Shown here piece after piece: positions 45,819 through 56,385 of a DNA stretch of 64,000 nt. The notes beneath the pieces are model-generated. The model saw only the letters and a list, made by a program, of their open reading frames with translations, had not been told where the DNA came from and did no database searches. The stretch comes from Bradyrhizobium sp. KBS0727 (GTDB lineage Bacteria > Pseudomonadota > Alphaproteobacteria > Rhizobiales > Xanthobacteraceae). How positions within the stretch are numbered: the first letter of the stretch is position 1; the number at the start of each line of letters is the position of its first letter. Location: NCBI RefSeq assembly GCF_005937885.2, contig NZ_CP042176.1, forward strand, positions 186,001 through 250,000, in the 5' to 3' direction. A program made the position numbers and the translations under genes.

Positions 45819-46286
45819 ATGTTGCGTTTCAATGTTCTGGCCTCGGTCGTGCCGTTGGCGGTTGCCGCCGTGTTTGCGCGCGGCGAGTTCTCTTCGGGGT
45901 CCCGCCCCTGCATCGAAGTGGCCGGCACGACGGTCCAGATCGCCGCGCTGTCGTGGCAGGCGCAGCGCCATGTCAGCTTCACCAGCGATCCCTCCCGCGC
46001 GAGCGTGCGGGTGCAGATCTCCGACAGCGCCGAAGCGGCCGACTTCACCGTGATCGACGACATCGACAATGCCGAGGCGGGCGCCTGCGCGGCCAACCCG
46101 GCGGCCGAACTGGTGGCGATCTCGACCAGGCCGCAACCGTCGGAACCGGTGATCTATCTTTCCGCCGACGGTCCGGCCGATTACCGGATCTTCGTGCAAT
46201 CGAAGAGCTTTTCGGTGCGCGATGCCGCCGCTTTGATCGTCGGCGCCCGTGGCAGCCACCATCGGCTCCAAGCGGCGTCGCTCTGA
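45819..46286 (+). CDS. exported protein of unknown function
   Basis: 155 residues with a likely signal (MLRFNVLASVVPLAVAAVFA). Mature part has two cysteines (RPCIEVAG, AGACAAN) and beta-rich character. No domain recognised. It precedes the sensor kinase by about 175 bp in the same direction. Confidence 0.6.
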   Translation: MLRFNVLASVVPLAVAAVFARGEFSSGSRPCIEVAGTTVQIAALSWQAQRHVSFTSDPSRASVRVQISDSAEAADFTVIDDIDNAEAGACAANPAAELVAISTRPQPSEPVIYLSADGPADYRIFVQSKSFSVRDAAALIVGARGSHHRLQAASL

Positions 46287-46461
46287 ATCCGGGACATGAT
46301 CCGAACCATGCCCGGTTAACCTTTCGTCAACCATGTTCTCATCGCGGGCCGCAACCGCGCGCGGTCTCAAACACTTCGCAAGTGTCGGCGACGCATCGTC
46401 TCGGTCAAGCGCGTCGCGCAGTTGAATCGTCCCGGTTCGGGCACAGAATTCAGGATCATTG

Positions 46462-48696
46462 ATGATGGGGCGGACGTTCCGGATCAAACTGCATCTTCGC
46501 CGCTTCGCCCGCCGTCATCCCTGGCTTGTCCTCGCCGTCCGCTCCTTCATGGTCTTCTCCGCCACCTTCGGCGGCGCCTACGGATTCATCGCCGGCGCCC
46601 GGTCGGAGAATTCGGGCTATGACCCGAACACGTTTGCGATCGGCATCGCCTTCCTGTTCGCGCTGGCCTGCGTCGGGCTCGCCACCATGAGCTTCCGCTT
46701 CCGCATGCTGCGCAAGAAGATGCGCAAGATCGCCATGCACAATGAAGCGATGGCGGACCGGAACTGGGAGTTGCAGGAGGCCGAGCAGCGCACCCGCCGC
46801 CTGTTCGAATCGCAGGGCGACCTGATCGTGCTGCGCGACGCCAATGACCGCATCACCTTCGCCAACGACGCCTATTGCGAACTGGCGCAGATGGATCGCG
46901 ACGCCCTGATCGGCAGTACCGCCAGGCTCAGCGTGCTCGAACAAGGCGACACCGCGCTCGAACCGAACGGCACCCGCATCCACGACCAGAAGATCGCAGG
47001 TCCGCTCGGGCCGCGCTGGATCGCCTGGCGCGAAGGGCTGGTCCGCAACGATGCCGGCGAACCTGCGGAGCTGCAATGCGTCGGCCGCGACGTCACCGAC
47101 CGCACCGAAAGCGAACGTGCGCTGACCGAAGCCCGCGACCAGGCCGATGCGGCGAGCCGCGCCAAGTCGCGCTTCCTCGCGATGGCGAGCCACGAGATCC
47201 GCACGCCGCTGAACGGCATCATCGGCATGAGCGGGCTGTTGATGGATACGCCGCTGACGCCGGAACAGGCGACCTACGTCAAGGCGGTCAAGAGCTCGGG
47301 CGACGCGCTGCTGTCGCTGATCGAAGAACTGCTGGACTACTCCAAGATCGAGGCCGGCAAGATCGATCTCGAACATCGCGCCTTCGCGCTGTCGGGCATG
47401 ATCGAGGACATCACCGAATTGCTGGCGCCGCGCGCGCAGGCCCGCAAGATCGAGATCGCGGCCTATGTCGACGAACGGCTGCCGATGGAAGTGGTCGGCG
47501 ACGCGGCGCGGCTGCGGCAGGTGCTGCTCAACCTCGCCGGCAATGCGATCAAGTTCACGTCGAGCGGCGGCGTCGCGCTGATCGTCGAGCCCGGCATCTG
47601 GCCGAACGAAATCAGTTTCCTGGTGCGTGATACCGGCATCGGCATCGCGCCCGAGGCGCAGCAGCGGATTTTCCGCGAGTTCGAGCAGGCCGACGACCGC
47701 ATCGCCCGCAGCTATGGTGGCACCGGTCTCGGTCTCAGCATCAGCGACCGCATCGTCAAGCGGATGGGCGGCCGTATCACGCTGGAGAGCAAAGCGGGGA
47801 CCGGTTCGACCTTCGAGGTGTCGATCCCGCTCGCAACCGCCGACGGCGTCGCGAAGACCTTTGCGGCGCCGGATCTCTCCGGCCAGTCGATCATGCTGGT
47901 TTCGCAGCACGGCATCGAGGCCTCGCTGACCGCGCGGCGGCTGCAGCGCTGGGGCGCCCAGACCTGCATGGTGTCGGACTCCGACGTCGCGCAGGCGCTG
48001 TTGCCGGAGCGGTCGTGGCACGCGATCCTGATCGACCATGCGCTCGGAACCGCCGATATCGAAGCCTTGGCCGAGGCCGCGCGCCTCCATGCCACCCAGC
48101 GAATCGTGATGTTCACGCCGGCGACGCGGCAGGAGCTGCAGCCCTCCGCCAACTCCGCCTGCACCGGCTACCTGGTCAAGCCGCTGCGCGCGGCCTCGCT
48201 CGCCGCCCGCCTGACCGCAGCACCCGATGTCATGGCGCCGGGTATTGCCGGCGATGCGCCGATCGAGATACCGGCCGCGCCGTCGCGCACGGGCCTGTCG
48301 ATCCTGGTCGCCGAGGACAATGAGATCAACGCGCTCTTGATGCGCTCGCTGCTCGGCCGGCTCGGGCATCACGCGGTCATCACCACCAACGGCGAAGAGG
48401 CGCTGGAATCCTGGCTATCGGCGAAATCCGCCGGCAGCCCGTATGACCTGGTGCTGATGGACATCCAGATGCCGCAGCTCAACGGCATCGACGCCACCCA
48501 ACGGATCCGTCAGCTGGAAGCCGGCCAGTCCGGACGCCGGACGCCGATCCTCGCGCTCACCGCCAATACGCTGGTGGAGGATCGCTACGCCTGCTTCGAG
48601 GCCGGCATGGACGGATTCCTGATCAAGCCGCTCGATCGCGACAAGCTTGCCGAGGCGCTGGCGGGGCTGGCGGCGTCACGGCACATCGCCGCGTGA
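46462..48696 (+). CDS. membrane hybrid sensor histidine kinase
   Basis: About 744 residues. Two membrane segments (near 20-45 and 60-80), a PAS domain ([25 protein letters not shown]), HisKA with the phospho-accepting His in [15 protein letters not shown], an HATPase domain ([28 protein letters not shown]), then two receiver domains. The first ([13 protein letters not shown]...) lacks the acidic pair and looks inactive as a phosphoreceiver; the second ([36 protein letters not shown]) is complete. No phosphotransfer domain. The signal and target are unknown. Confidence 0.9.
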   Translation: MMGRTFRIKLHLRRFARRHPWLVLAVRSFMVFSATFGGAYGFIAGARSENSGYDPNTFAIGIAFLFALACVGLATMSFRFRMLRKKMRKIAMHNEAMADRNWELQEAEQRTRRLFESQGDLIVLRDANDRITFANDAYCELAQMDRDALIGSTARLSVLEQGDTALEPNGTRIHDQKIAGPLGPRWIAWREGLVRNDAGEPAELQCVGRDVTDRTESERALTEARDQADAASRAKSRFLAMASHEIRTPLNGIIGMSGLLMDTPLTPEQATYVKAVKSSGDALLSLIEELLDYSKIEAGKIDLEHRAFALSGMIEDITELLAPRAQARKIEIAAYVDERLPMEVVGDAARLRQVLLNLAGNAIKFTSSGGVALIVEPGIWPNEISFLVRDTGIGIAPEAQQRIFREFEQADDRIARSYGGTGLGLSISDRIVKRMGGRITLESKAGTGSTFEVSIPLATADGVAKTFAAPDLSGQSIMLVSQHGIEASLTARRLQRWGAQTCMVSDSDVAQALLPERSWHAILIDHALGTADIEALAEAARLHATQRIVMFTPATRQELQPSANSACTGYLVKPLRAASLAARLTAAPDVMAPGIAGDAPIEIPAAPSRTGLSILVAEDNEINALLMRSLLGRLGHHAVITTNGEEALESWLSAKSAGSPYDLVLMDIQMPQLNGIDATQRIRQLEAGQSGRRTPILALTANTLVEDRYACFEAGMDGFLIKPLDRDKLAEALAGLAASRHIAA

Positions 48697-48728
48697 GGCG
48701 ACTATAAAAGCGTGAGGCGACTATAAAA
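48691..48728. repeat. perfect 19-bp tandem duplication
   Basis: GCGTGAGGCGACTATAAAA occurs twice with no gap (48691-48709 and 48710-48728). The first copy contains the kinase stop codon TGA, and the second ends just before the convergent coaA stop. Confidence 0.95.
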
Positions 48729-48729
48729 A

Positions 48730-49686
48730 CTACAGCCGCCGCAGCGCGACGGTTTCGACCAGATGATCGGCGCGCTTCTTCAGGATCAGCGTCGCACGCG
48801 GCCGGGTCGGCAGGATATTGTCCTCGAGATTGGCGAGGTTGGTACGTTCCCAGATCGCGATGGCGGTCGCGGTCGCCTCCTCGTCCGAGAGCAGCGCGTA
48901 GCGATTGAAATACGACCGCGGATCGTGGAACGCGGTATCGCGCAGCGCGAGGAAGCGCCGGATATACCAGTTGCGCAGCACCGGCTCCTCGGCGTCGATA
49001 TAGACCGAGAAGTCGAAGAAGTCGGAGACGACAGGCACCGCCTTGCCGTCGCGCGGCAGCCGGCCGGTCTGCAGCACATTGACGCCCTCGACGATCAGGA
49101 TGTCCGGCCGGTCGATCTCCAGCCACTCGTTCGGAATGATGTCGTAGCTCAGATGCGAATAGACCGGCGCCCGCACCGTCCGCCGCCCGGCCTTGATGTC
49201 GGAGAGGAACGACAGCAGCGTCGGCAGATCGTAACTCTCGGGAAAGCCCTTTTTCTGCATCAGGCCCTGCCGCTCGAGCACGACATTGGGAAACAGAAAA
49301 CCGTCGGTAGTGACGAGTTCGACCTTGGGCCGCGGCGACCAGCGCGCCAGCAGCGCCTGCAGCACGCGCGCGGTGGTCGACTTGCCGACCGCCACCGAAC
49401 CGGCGACGCCGATGATATAGGGCACCTTGCGATCGCGGATGCCGAGGAACTGGCGCTGCGCCTGGTACAGCCGCAGCGTCGAATCGACATAGATCGACAG
49501 CAGCCGCGACAGCGGAAGATAGATGTCCTCGACCTCGCGCAGATCGAGCCGGTCGTGCATCGAGCGCAGCCGCTCGAACTCGCCGGGCTCCAGCGTCATC
49601 GGCGTGTCGTCGCGCAGCCGCGCCCACTGTTCGCGCGAGAACAGCCGGTAAGGATTGTACTCTTGGTCGGGGGCGCGAATATCCAT
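48730..49686 (-). CDS. coaA: pantothenate kinase, type I
   Basis: 318 residues, typical for bacterial type I CoaA. P-loop [46 protein letters not shown]; and [12 protein letters not shown]. It phosphorylates pantothenate, the first step to coenzyme A, and is feedback-inhibited by CoA in the family. Last gene of the his cluster, 15 bp after hisE. Confidence 0.95.
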   Translation of the reverse strand: MDIRAPDQEYNPYRLFSREQWARLRDDTPMTLEPGEFERLRSMHDRLDLREVEDIYLPLSRLLSIYVDSTLRLYQAQRQFLGIRDRKVPYIIGVAGSVAVGKSTTARVLQALLARWSPRPKVELVTTDGFLFPNVVLERQGLMQKKGFPESYDLPTLLSFLSDIKAGRRTVRAPVYSHLSYDIIPNEWLEIDRPDILIVEGVNVLQTGRLPRDGKAVPVVSDFFDFSVYIDAEEPVLRNWYIRRFLALRDTAFHDPRSYFNRYALLSDEEATATAIAIWERTNLANLEDNILPTRPRATLILKKRADHLVETVALRRL

Positions 49687-49701
49687 GGTGAATCTCTTGA
49701 A

Positions 49702-50025
49702 TTAGTCGCGCTTGCGCGAAGCTTTCTCTTCGAGTCCAGACATATTCTGACGCTGGCCCAGCGTGGCTTCGACCTCTTCGAGCGTCACGCCACGCGACTT
49801 CAACAGCACCAGCAGGTGAAACAGCAGATCGGCACTTTCGGCGATCAGGTGATCGCGATCGTTCTCGACGGCCGCGATCACGGTCTCGACCGCTTCCTCG
49901 CCCAGCTTCTTGGCGCAGTGCTCCGCGCCCTTGTCGAGCAGCTTGCGGGTGTAGGACGCCTCTCCGCCCGATGCAGCCCTTGCATCGATGGTGGCGGCCA
50001 GATCGTGGACCGTGAAACGCGACAT
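49702..50025 (-). CDS. hisE: phosphoribosyl-ATP diphosphatase
   Basis: About 107 residues from ATG 50025 (a TTG at 50031 is two codons earlier). MazG-like fold with SYTRKLLDKGAEHCAKKLGEEAVETVIAA and HLIAESADLLFHLLVLL, the metal-binding acidic residues of HisE. Second step of histidine synthesis. Confidence 0.93.
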   Translation of the reverse strand: MSRFTVHDLAATIDARAASGGEASYTRKLLDKGAEHCAKKLGEEAVETVIAAVENDRDHLIAESADLLFHLLVLLKSRGVTLEEVEATLGQRQNMSGLEEKASRKRD

Positions 50026-50108
50026 CAACAAAACTCAACTCACGCGCCCGGCAACAGGCCGATGGCGCCATCCCCGGAAGGACTTAGCACTTTTGTGACA
50101 GCGAGTCG

Positions 50109-50885
50109 TCAGGGATCGAGCCGCATCGGCAACCCGGCCCGCACCATGTGCTCCTTGGCTTCGCGTATGGTAAATTCGCCGAAATGGAATATCGAGGCCG
50201 CCAGCACCGCGGTGGCGTGGCCCTGGCGGATGCCGTCGACGAGGTGGTCGAGATTGCCGACGCCGCCGGACGCGATTACCGGTACAGGAACACTGTCGGC
50301 AATCGCCTGCGTCAGCGGCAGGTCAAACCCCTGCCGCGTGCCGTCGCGGTCCATCGAGGTCAGCAGGATTTCGCCGGCGCCGAGCGAAACCACCTCCTGG
50401 GCGTATTCGATGGCGTCGATCCCGGTGGAATTGCGCCCGCCATGGGTGAAAATCTCCCAGCGGTCGGAGCCGCCGGCGCGCTTGACCCGCTTGGCGTCGA
50501 TCGCGACCACGATGCACTGCTCGCCGAACTTTTCCGCGCCCTGCCTGACGAATTCGCGGTTGCTGACGGCGGCCGAGTTGATCGAGACCTTGTCGGCGCC
50601 GGAGCGCAGCAGGACCTTGATATCGTCGACGGTGCGCACCCCGCCGCCGACCGTCAGCGGCATGAAGCACGCCTCCGCGGTACGCCGCACCACGTCGAGC
50701 ATGGTGCCGCGATTTTCATGAGTGGCAGTAATGTCGAGGAAACAAAGCTCGTCGGCGCCGGCCGCGTCATAGGCAATCGCCGCCTCGACGGGATCGCCGG
50801 CGTCGCGCAGATCGACGAAGTTGACGCCCTTGACCACGCGCCCATCTTTCACATCGAGACAGGGGATCACGCGAACCTTGAACAT
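50109..50885 (-). CDS. hisF: imidazole glycerol phosphate synthase, cyclase subunit
   Basis: 258 residues, standard HisF length. TIM barrel with [19 protein letters not shown] at the N terminus (catalytic Asp), VVAIDAKRV (second catalytic Asp region), and phosphate-binding VIASGGVGN. Works with HisH to make imidazole glycerol phosphate and AICAR. Confidence 0.97.
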   Translation of the reverse strand: MFKVRVIPCLDVKDGRVVKGVNFVDLRDAGDPVEAAIAYDAAGADELCFLDITATHENRGTMLDVVRRTAEACFMPLTVGGGVRTVDDIKVLLRSGADKVSINSAAVSNREFVRQGAEKFGEQCIVVAIDAKRVKRAGGSDRWEIFTHGGRNSTGIDAIEYAQEVVSLGAGEILLTSMDRDGTRQGFDLPLTQAIADSVPVPVIASGGVGNLDHLVDGIRQGHATAVLAASIFHFGEFTIREAKEHMVRAGLPMRLDP

Positions 50886-50897
50886 GGCGAAAAACTC

Positions 50898-51638
50898 CTA
50901 CGCCGCGGCGCGCGCGTTGCGGATCAGCGTCAGCGCCGCCGTCGGATCGAGCCGGCCGTCATAGAGCGCGCGACCGGCGATGGCGCCGGCGAGCTTTGCG
51001 GCGCGCGGCTGCAGCAGCGCTTTGACGTCCTCGATCGAGGCAAAACCACCGGACGCGATGACGGGAATCGAGATCGCCTCGGCCAGCGCGATGGTCGCAT
51101 CGAGGTTGAGGCCCTTGAGCAGGCCGTCGCGCGCGATGTCGGTGAAGATGATCGCGGCAACGCCGGCATCCTCGAAACGTTGCGCGATTTCGAGCGCGGT
51201 CACCTGCGAGGTCTCCGCCCAGCCTTCGACCGCGACCTTGCCGTCACGCGCATCGAGCCCGACCGCGACGCGGCCGGGAAATTTTCGCGCGGCACTCTTC
51301 ACCAGCTCCGGATCGCGTACCGCCGCGGTGCCGATGATGACCCGCGCGATACCCTTGTCGAGCCAGGCTTCCACCGTCTTGAGATCACGGATGCCGCCGC
51401 CGAGCTGCACCGGCATAGTGACCGCCTTCAGCATCGCCTCGACAGCCAGCGCGTTCATCGGCTTGCCGGCAAAGGCGCCGTCGAGATCGACGACGTGCAG
51501 ATACTCGAACCCTTGCGCGGCAAAGGAACGCGCCTGCGCGGCAGGATCGAGGTTGAACACGGTCGCGCGCGACATGTCGCCCTGTTCGAGGCGCACGCAC
51601 TGGCCATTTTTCAGGTCGACGGCGGGAAAGAGAATCAC
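50898..51638 (-). CDS. hisA: phosphoribosylformimino-AICAR isomerase
   Basis: About 246 residues from GTG 51638, which overlaps the hisH stop as GTGA and gives the normal HisA N terminus [19 protein letters not shown] 51647 would add three residues. [15 protein letters not shown] and [11 protein letters not shown] are family motifs. Likely translationally coupled to hisH; hisF follows after 12 bp. Confidence 0.95.
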   Translation of the reverse strand: MILFPAVDLKNGQCVRLEQGDMSRATVFNLDPAAQARSFAAQGFEYLHVVDLDGAFAGKPMNALAVEAMLKAVTMPVQLGGGIRDLKTVEAWLDKGIARVIIGTAAVRDPELVKSAARKFPGRVAVGLDARDGKVAVEGWAETSQVTALEIAQRFEDAGVAAIIFTDIARDGLLKGLNLDATIALAEAISIPVIASGGFASIEDVKALLQPRAAKLAGAIAGRALYDGRLDPTAALTLIRNARAAA

Positions 51639-52285
51639 GGCTTCCACTTCAAAAAGTTCGAGATCAGCGCCAGTCCGAAGCGCTGGCTCTTCTCGGGATG
51701 GAACTGGGTACCGATCGCGGTGTCCTTGCCCACCATCGCCGTGACCGGCCCGCCGTAATCGGCGCGCGCCAGCACGTCGGCCTCGTTGGCCGCATTGAGG
51801 TGATAGGAGTGCACGAAATAGGCGTGACGGCCCTTCGGCCCGAGCGGCAGCCGCTCCAGCACCGGATGCTCCCGGACCATGTCGAGCGTGTTCCAGCCCA
51901 TGTGCGGAATCTTCAGGTTCTCCTCGCGCGGCGAGATCTTCTCGACGTCGCCGGAAATCCAGTTGAAGCCGTCGGTGGTGACATGCTCCTTGCCGCGCGT
52001 CGCCATCAACTGCATGCCGACGCAGATGCCGAAGAATGGCCGCGCCTTGACGCGCACCGCTTCGGTCATCGCTTCCAGCATGCCGTCGACGGCGTCGAGG
52101 CCGCGTCGGCAGTCGGCGAAGGCGCCGACGCCGGGCAGCACGATACGATCGGCGCGAAACACGACTTCAGGGTCGCGCGTCACCACGATCTTCTGCGGAT
52201 CCTGCATGGTCCGCGAGGCGCGCTCGAATGCTTTCGCGGCCGAGTGCAGGTTGCCGGAACCGTAATCGACGATAGCGACGCTCAT
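51635..52285 (-). CDS. hisH: imidazole glycerol phosphate synthase, glutaminase subunit
   Basis: 216 residues from ATG 52285 ([15 protein letters not shown]). Class I glutamine amidotransferase: nucleophile Cys in [10 protein letters not shown], His in YFVHSYH and the C-terminal QFHPEKSQ. Supplies ammonia to HisF. Its start overlaps the stop of the DUF2628 gene (ATGA). Confidence 0.97.
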   Translation of the reverse strand: MSVAIVDYGSGNLHSAAKAFERASRTMQDPQKIVVTRDPEVVFRADRIVLPGVGAFADCRRGLDAVDGMLEAMTEAVRVKARPFFGICVGMQLMATRGKEHVTTDGFNWISGDVEKISPREENLKIPHMGWNTLDMVREHPVLERLPLGPKGRHAYFVHSYHLNAANEADVLARADYGGPVTAMVGKDTAIGTQFHPEKSQRFGLALISNFLKWKP

Positions 52286-52812
52286 CGCGACCCTCCCGGC
52301 TCTGGAAACAATCCGATGATCCCGCCCTGCGGCAACGGTGGTGGCTTCGAGAACGGCTGCCCCGGAATATTGCGCGTCGGCGGCGGCCCGCCGCGATCGA
52401 CCGACCATTGGTCGTTGGTGAGGCCGCGTTGCCTGGCGGTCCAGCGATCGAAGAAACGGCGCTCGGCCGATTCCGCGTCGTCGGCCACCACGATATCGAG
52501 CTGACGCCAGTTGCGACGCGACAGCGTCCAGCGCTGCAGCGTCGCCGCTTCCAGTCCCATCAGGAAGGCGAGCAGGAGATCGACGAACAGGATCGCGCCA
52601 CGACCGGCGCCGAGCGCCGTCATTCCAACGTCGATCGCAAGCGTCAGCGCGATCCAGCCGATCAGCGCCAGCCACAGCCGGTTCCAGACCAGCCAGATCA
52701 CGCTCGCGACCGCGGCCCAGAAATGAAAGCCGTCACGCACGAAGACGAATTTGTCGGTCGCCGCGAGATCGGCACCGTTGGCCACGGGGGCATGCACTGT
52801 GTAGACCGGCAT
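52282..52812 (-). CDS. DUF2628 membrane protein in the his cluster
   Basis: 176 residues. Two to three membrane segments ([47 protein letters not shown]) and a cytoplasmic proline-rich tail. The pattern [10 protein letters not shown] is typical of DUF2628. The gene sits between hisB and hisH with overlaps, an arrangement usual in this group, though a role in histidine synthesis is not shown. Confidence 0.85.
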   Translation of the reverse strand: MPVYTVHAPVANGADLAATDKFVFVRDGFHFWAAVASVIWLVWNRLWLALIGWIALTLAIDVGMTALGAGRGAILFVDLLLAFLMGLEAATLQRWTLSRRNWRQLDIVVADDAESAERRFFDRWTARQRGLTNDQWSVDRGGPPPTRNIPGQPFSKPPPLPQGGIIGLFPEPGGSR

Positions 52813-52839
52813 CGAAACTCTCCGCCGTGAAGAACGAGG

Positions 52840-53433
52840 TCAGCCGCCGAGCTGACCCTTGGTGGAAGGCACTTCGCCCGCGGCGCGCGGATCGATCGCA
52901 ACCGCCGCACGCAGCGCCCTGGCCAGACCCTTGAAGCAGGATTCGGCGATATGATGGCTGTTCTCGCCATATAGGGTCTCGACGTGCAAAGTCACGCCCG
53001 CGTTGATGGTGAAGGCGTTGAACCATTCGCGCACCAGCTCGGTGTCGAACTCGCCGACCTTGTCGCGCGGAAAATCGACCTTGAACACCAGCACCGGGCG
53101 GCCCGAAATATCGATCACGACGCGGCTCAGCGTCTCGTCCATCGGCATATGGATCGAGGCATAGCGGGTGATGCCGGCCATGGTACCGAGCGCCTGTTTC
53201 ACGGCCTGCCCGAGCGCGATCCCGACGTCCTCGGTGGTGTGGTGGTGGTCGACATGGAGATCGCCATCGGCCTTGACCGTGATGTCGATGCGCGAATGCC
53301 GGGCCAGCAGGTCGAGCATGTGGTCGAAGAAGCCAATACCGGTCGAAACCTTGGACACGCCCGTGCCATCGAGGTTTACCGCCACCTCGATGTCGGTTTC
53401 CTTGGTCTTGCGCTTGATGGACGCTGTGCGCAT
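52840..53433 (-). CDS. hisB: imidazoleglycerol-phosphate dehydratase
   Basis: 197 residues, monofunctional HisB. Metal-binding motifs: [20 protein letters not shown] (here [13 protein letters not shown]), [16 protein letters not shown]. Start matches [15 protein letters not shown]. First gene of the minus-strand his-coaA cluster; divergent from hslV. Confidence 0.96.
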   Translation of the reverse strand: MRTASIKRKTKETDIEVAVNLDGTGVSKVSTGIGFFDHMLDLLARHSRIDITVKADGDLHVDHHHTTEDVGIALGQAVKQALGTMAGITRYASIHMPMDETLSRVVIDISGRPVLVFKVDFPRDKVGEFDTELVREWFNAFTINAGVTLHVETLYGENSHHIAESCFKGLARALRAAVAIDPRAAGEVPSTKGQLGG

Positions 53434-53500
53434 GGAAAGTGCTTCCCTTGGGCCGATCTAGGCTGGTCTTGACTGACTTTGGCTATTCTCAACTATTCCT

Positions 53501-53522
53501 GGGCCGAAAACGCGGCCCTTTT
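53501..53522 (+). terminator. hairpin with T tract between hisB and hslV
   Basis: GGGCCG (53501-53506), loop AAAACG, CGGCCC (53513-53518), then TTTT. Its T tract is on the plus strand, where no gene ends, so it may block transcription antisense to hisB promoters or attenuate transcripts entering hslV. Confidence 0.45.
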
Positions 53523-53667
53523 AACAGGCCGGTGTGGCCTTCGCTACTGCGGGATGACGCCTAAATGACCGACTTCCGCCTATGGTGACCGGATTCATTG
53601 GACGGGAAAGCCGCGATTGTAACCCTCGGCGCAAACCCCTAAATCTGGCCGGACAAGAGGGTAATTT

Positions 53668-54219
53668 ATGCAAGCATCCCAGAATGAGCCGGCGGTCTGG
53701 CACGGCACCACGATTTTGACGGTCCGCAAGGGCGGCAAGGTCGTGATCGGCGGCGACGGCCAGGTCTCGATCGGCCAGACCGTGATCAAATCCAACGCCA
53801 AAAAGGTCCGCAAACTCGGCAAGGGCGACGTCATCGGCGGCTTTGCCGGGGCGACCGCCGACGCTTTCACCCTGTTCGAGCGGCTGGAGAGCAAGCTCGA
53901 GCAATATCCGGGGCAATTGACCCGGGCGGCGGTCGAGCTCGCCAAGGACTGGCGGACCGACCGCTATCTGCGCCGGCTGGAAGCGATGATGATCGTGGCC
54001 GACAAGGACGTGTCGCTGGTCCTGACCGGCACCGGCGACGTGCTCGAGCCGGAAGCCGGGGTGATGGCGATCGGCTCCGGCGGCAATTACGCCCTGGCCG
54101 CCGCCCGCGCACTGGTCGACAGCGACAAGGACGCCGAGACCATCGTGCGCCGTGCGCTCGATATCGCCGCCGACATCTGTGTCTACACCAATCGAAACGT
54201 GACCATCGAAACGCTGTAG
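53668..54219 (+). CDS. hslV: HslV, peptidase subunit of the HslUV protease
   Basis: 183 residues. The propeptide runs to WHG, exposing the catalytic Thr of [19 protein letters not shown], the expected N-terminal nucleophile. [17 protein letters not shown] is a family motif. Forms the proteolytic chamber that degrades proteins unfolded by HslU. GAGGG precedes the ATG. Confidence 0.97.
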   Translation: MQASQNEPAVWHGTTILTVRKGGKVVIGGDGQVSIGQTVIKSNAKKVRKLGKGDVIGGFAGATADAFTLFERLESKLEQYPGQLTRAAVELAKDWRTDRYLRRLEAMMIVADKDVSLVLTGTGDVLEPEAGVMAIGSGGNYALAAARALVDSDKDAETIVRRALDIAADICVYTNRNVTIETL

Positions 54220-54251
54220 CAAGCGCGGGGGCCTCTGATGGTCAGCAACCC

Positions 54252-54863
54252 ATGACCGCCGGCAACACGACCGGGAAACCTCCCGTCGCCGGCCATATTT
54301 CGCCATGGCACTGGCTGGCGGTTGCGGCTGTCATCCTCGCGGCTCAGGCCTCGATCCTCTACGCGATGGGACGGCTGCCGATCTGCGCCTGCGGGTATGT
54401 CAAGCTGTGGCACGGCGTGGTGCAGAGTTCGGAGAATTCGCAGCACCTCACCGACTGGTACACGCTGTCGCATATCCTGCACGGCTTTCTGTTCTACGGC
54501 GCGGCCTTCCTCGCCTTCCCGCGCCTCGCCTGGCAGGGCCGCTTGATCCTCGCGATGCTGGTGGAGGGCGGCTGGGAACTGGTCGAGAATTCCAACTGGA
54601 TTATCGAACGCTATCGCGCCGGGACCATTTCGCTGGATTATTTCGGCGACTCCATTGTCAACTCGGTCTCCGATAATCTGGCGATGATCGGCGGTTTCCT
54701 GCTCGCGCGGAGGCTTCCCGTAGCATTCACCGTGGCGCTGGCGCTGCTGTTCGAGCTCGTGCTGGCGCTCCATATTCGCGACAATCTGACGCTGAACATT
54801 ATCATGCTGATCCACCCTTTCGAGGCCATCAAACAGTGGCAGGCCGGACCGCCGATCATTTGA
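54252..54863 (+). CDS. DUF2585 membrane protein between hslV and hslU
   Basis: 203 residues, four to five membrane segments ([62 protein letters not shown]). Conserved [27 protein letters not shown] and [12 protein letters not shown] are typical of DUF2585. Often found between hslV and hslU in Rhizobiales; function unknown. Confidence 0.88.
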   Translation: MTAGNTTGKPPVAGHISPWHWLAVAAVILAAQASILYAMGRLPICACGYVKLWHGVVQSSENSQHLTDWYTLSHILHGFLFYGAAFLAFPRLAWQGRLILAMLVEGGWELVENSNWIIERYRAGTISLDYFGDSIVNSVSDNLAMIGGFLLARRLPVAFTVALALLFELVLALHIRDNLTLNIIMLIHPFEAIKQWQAGPPII

Positions 54864-54914
54864 TGCCACGAAATGTGACTTGTTCTCACGACATTCGAGC
54901 CCTAGCTAGGAAAT

Positions 54915-56219
54915 ATGACCGAATTTTCCCCCCGCGAAATCGTCTCCGAACTTGACCGCTATATCGTCGGCCAGTCCGACGCCAAACGCGCGGTATCGAT
55001 CGCGCTGCGCAACCGCTGGCGGCGGTTGCAGCTGACCGGCAGCCTGCGCGAAGAAGTGCTGCCGAAAAACATCCTGATGATCGGGCCGACCGGCGTCGGC
55101 AAAACCGAAATCGCGCGGCGGCTGGCGAAACTCGCCGGCGCGCCATTCATCAAGGTCGAAGCCACCAAATTCACCGAGGTCGGCTATGTCGGCCGCGACG
55201 TCGAGCAGATCATCCGCGATCTGGTCGAAGTCGCGATCTCGCAGGTGCGCGAACGCAAGCGCAAGGACGTCCAGGCCCGCGCACAACAGGCGGCCGAGGA
55301 GCGCGTCCTCGATGCGCTGGTAGGTCCCGGTTCCAGCCCGGCAACGCGGGATTCATTTCGCAAGAAACTGCGCGCCGGCGAGCTCAACGACAAGGAAATC
55401 GAGATCGAGACGCAATCTTCCGGCAGCGGCATGCCGATGTTCGAAATCCCGGGCATGCCGGGCGCGCAGATGGGCGCGATCTCGCTCGGCGATATCTTCG
55501 GCAAGATGGGCGGACGCAGCAAGACCCGCCGCCTCACGGTCGAGAACTCGCACGAAATTCTCATCAACGAGGAATCCGACAAGCTCCTGGACAGCGAACA
55601 ACTGGTGCAGGAAGCGATCAACGCGGTCGAGAACAACGGCATCGTGTTTCTCGACGAGATCGACAAGATCTGCGTGCGCGACGGCCGCACCGGCGGTGAC
55701 GTCTCGCGTGAGGGCGTGCAGCGCGACCTGTTGCCGCTGATCGAAGGCACCACCGTCTCGACCAAGCACGGTTCAGTGAAGACCGATCATATCCTGTTCA
55801 TCGCGTCCGGCGCGTTCCACATCGCCAAACCCTCGGACCTGTTGCCCGAGCTGCAGGGACGGCTGCCGATCCGCGTCGAGCTTTCGGCGCTGAGCCGCGA
55901 CGACATGCGCCGCATCCTGACCGAGCCGGAAGCCTCGCTGATCAAGCAATATGTCGCGCTGCTGAAGACCGAGGGTGTGACGCTCGACATCACCGACAGC
56001 GCGATCGACGCGCTGGCCGACGTCGCGGTCGCCGTCAATTCGACCGTGGAAAATATCGGGGCGCGGCGGCTGCAGACGGTGATGGAGCGCGTGCTCGACG
56101 AAATCTCGTTTGCCGCGCCAGATCGCGGCGGCGAGACCATCAAGGTCGACGCCGACTATGTGCAGAAGCACGTCGGCGACCTCGCCAAGAACGCCGATCT
56201 GAGCCGGTTTATTTTGTAG
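54915..56219 (+). CDS. hslU: HslU, AAA+ unfoldase of the HslUV protease
   Basis: 434 residues. Walker [18 protein letters not shown], Walker [12 protein letters not shown], the I domain in between, sensor regions and the C-terminal end ...ADLSRFIL that docks in HslV. Full length for the family. ATP-dependent unfoldase acting in the cytoplasm. Confidence 0.98.
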   Translation: MTEFSPREIVSELDRYIVGQSDAKRAVSIALRNRWRRLQLTGSLREEVLPKNILMIGPTGVGKTEIARRLAKLAGAPFIKVEATKFTEVGYVGRDVEQIIRDLVEVAISQVRERKRKDVQARAQQAAEERVLDALVGPGSSPATRDSFRKKLRAGELNDKEIEIETQSSGSGMPMFEIPGMPGAQMGAISLGDIFGKMGGRSKTRRLTVENSHEILINEESDKLLDSEQLVQEAINAVENNGIVFLDEIDKICVRDGRTGGDVSREGVQRDLLPLIEGTTVSTKHGSVKTDHILFIASGAFHIAKPSDLLPELQGRLPIRVELSALSRDDMRRILTEPEASLIKQYVALLKTEGVTLDITDSAIDALADVAVAVNSTVENIGARRLQTVMERVLDEISFAAPDRGGETIKVDADYVQKHVGDLAKNADLSRFIL

Positions 56220-56290
56220 CGAAGCCCTGCTGCGGTAACCATCTGTCGTCGTCCCCGCCCAGTGCGCGATAATCAGCAACAGTGGCTATG

Positions 56291-56313
56291 CGTCCCGGCT
56301 CAAGGCCGGGACG
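56291..56313. repeat. short hairpin repeat after hslU
   Basis: Perfect 9-bp arms CGTCCCGGC / GCCGGGACG around five bases. Sequences of this type recur between genes in this bacterial group; it may also terminate hslU transcription, but no T tract follows. Confidence 0.6.
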
Positions 56314-56385
56314 ACGCCTGGAATAATTGCGCCTCACACGTTCGCCGTGTGATAGTTGCCCGATAACTTCTATTTCGGGTGCCAA

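Noticed and set aside
45455..46462. 335-residue frame across the repeat-rich spacer and the small exported gene
   Set aside because: Runs through the inverted repeat and overlaps the better-supported 45819-46286 frame; low-complexity product.
46456..48372. 638-residue open frame antisense to the sensor kinase
   Set aside because: Mirror of a high-GC gene with clear kinase domains on the other strand; the product is Arg/Gly/Asp-rich without any domain.
48763..50721. 652-residue plus-strand frame over coaA, hisE and hisF
   Set aside because: It lies opposite three well-conserved genes; such long shadows are expected at this GC content.
50148..51758. 536-residue frame opposite hisF and hisA
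   Set aside because: Same reason: antisense shadow, no domain, no ribosome site.
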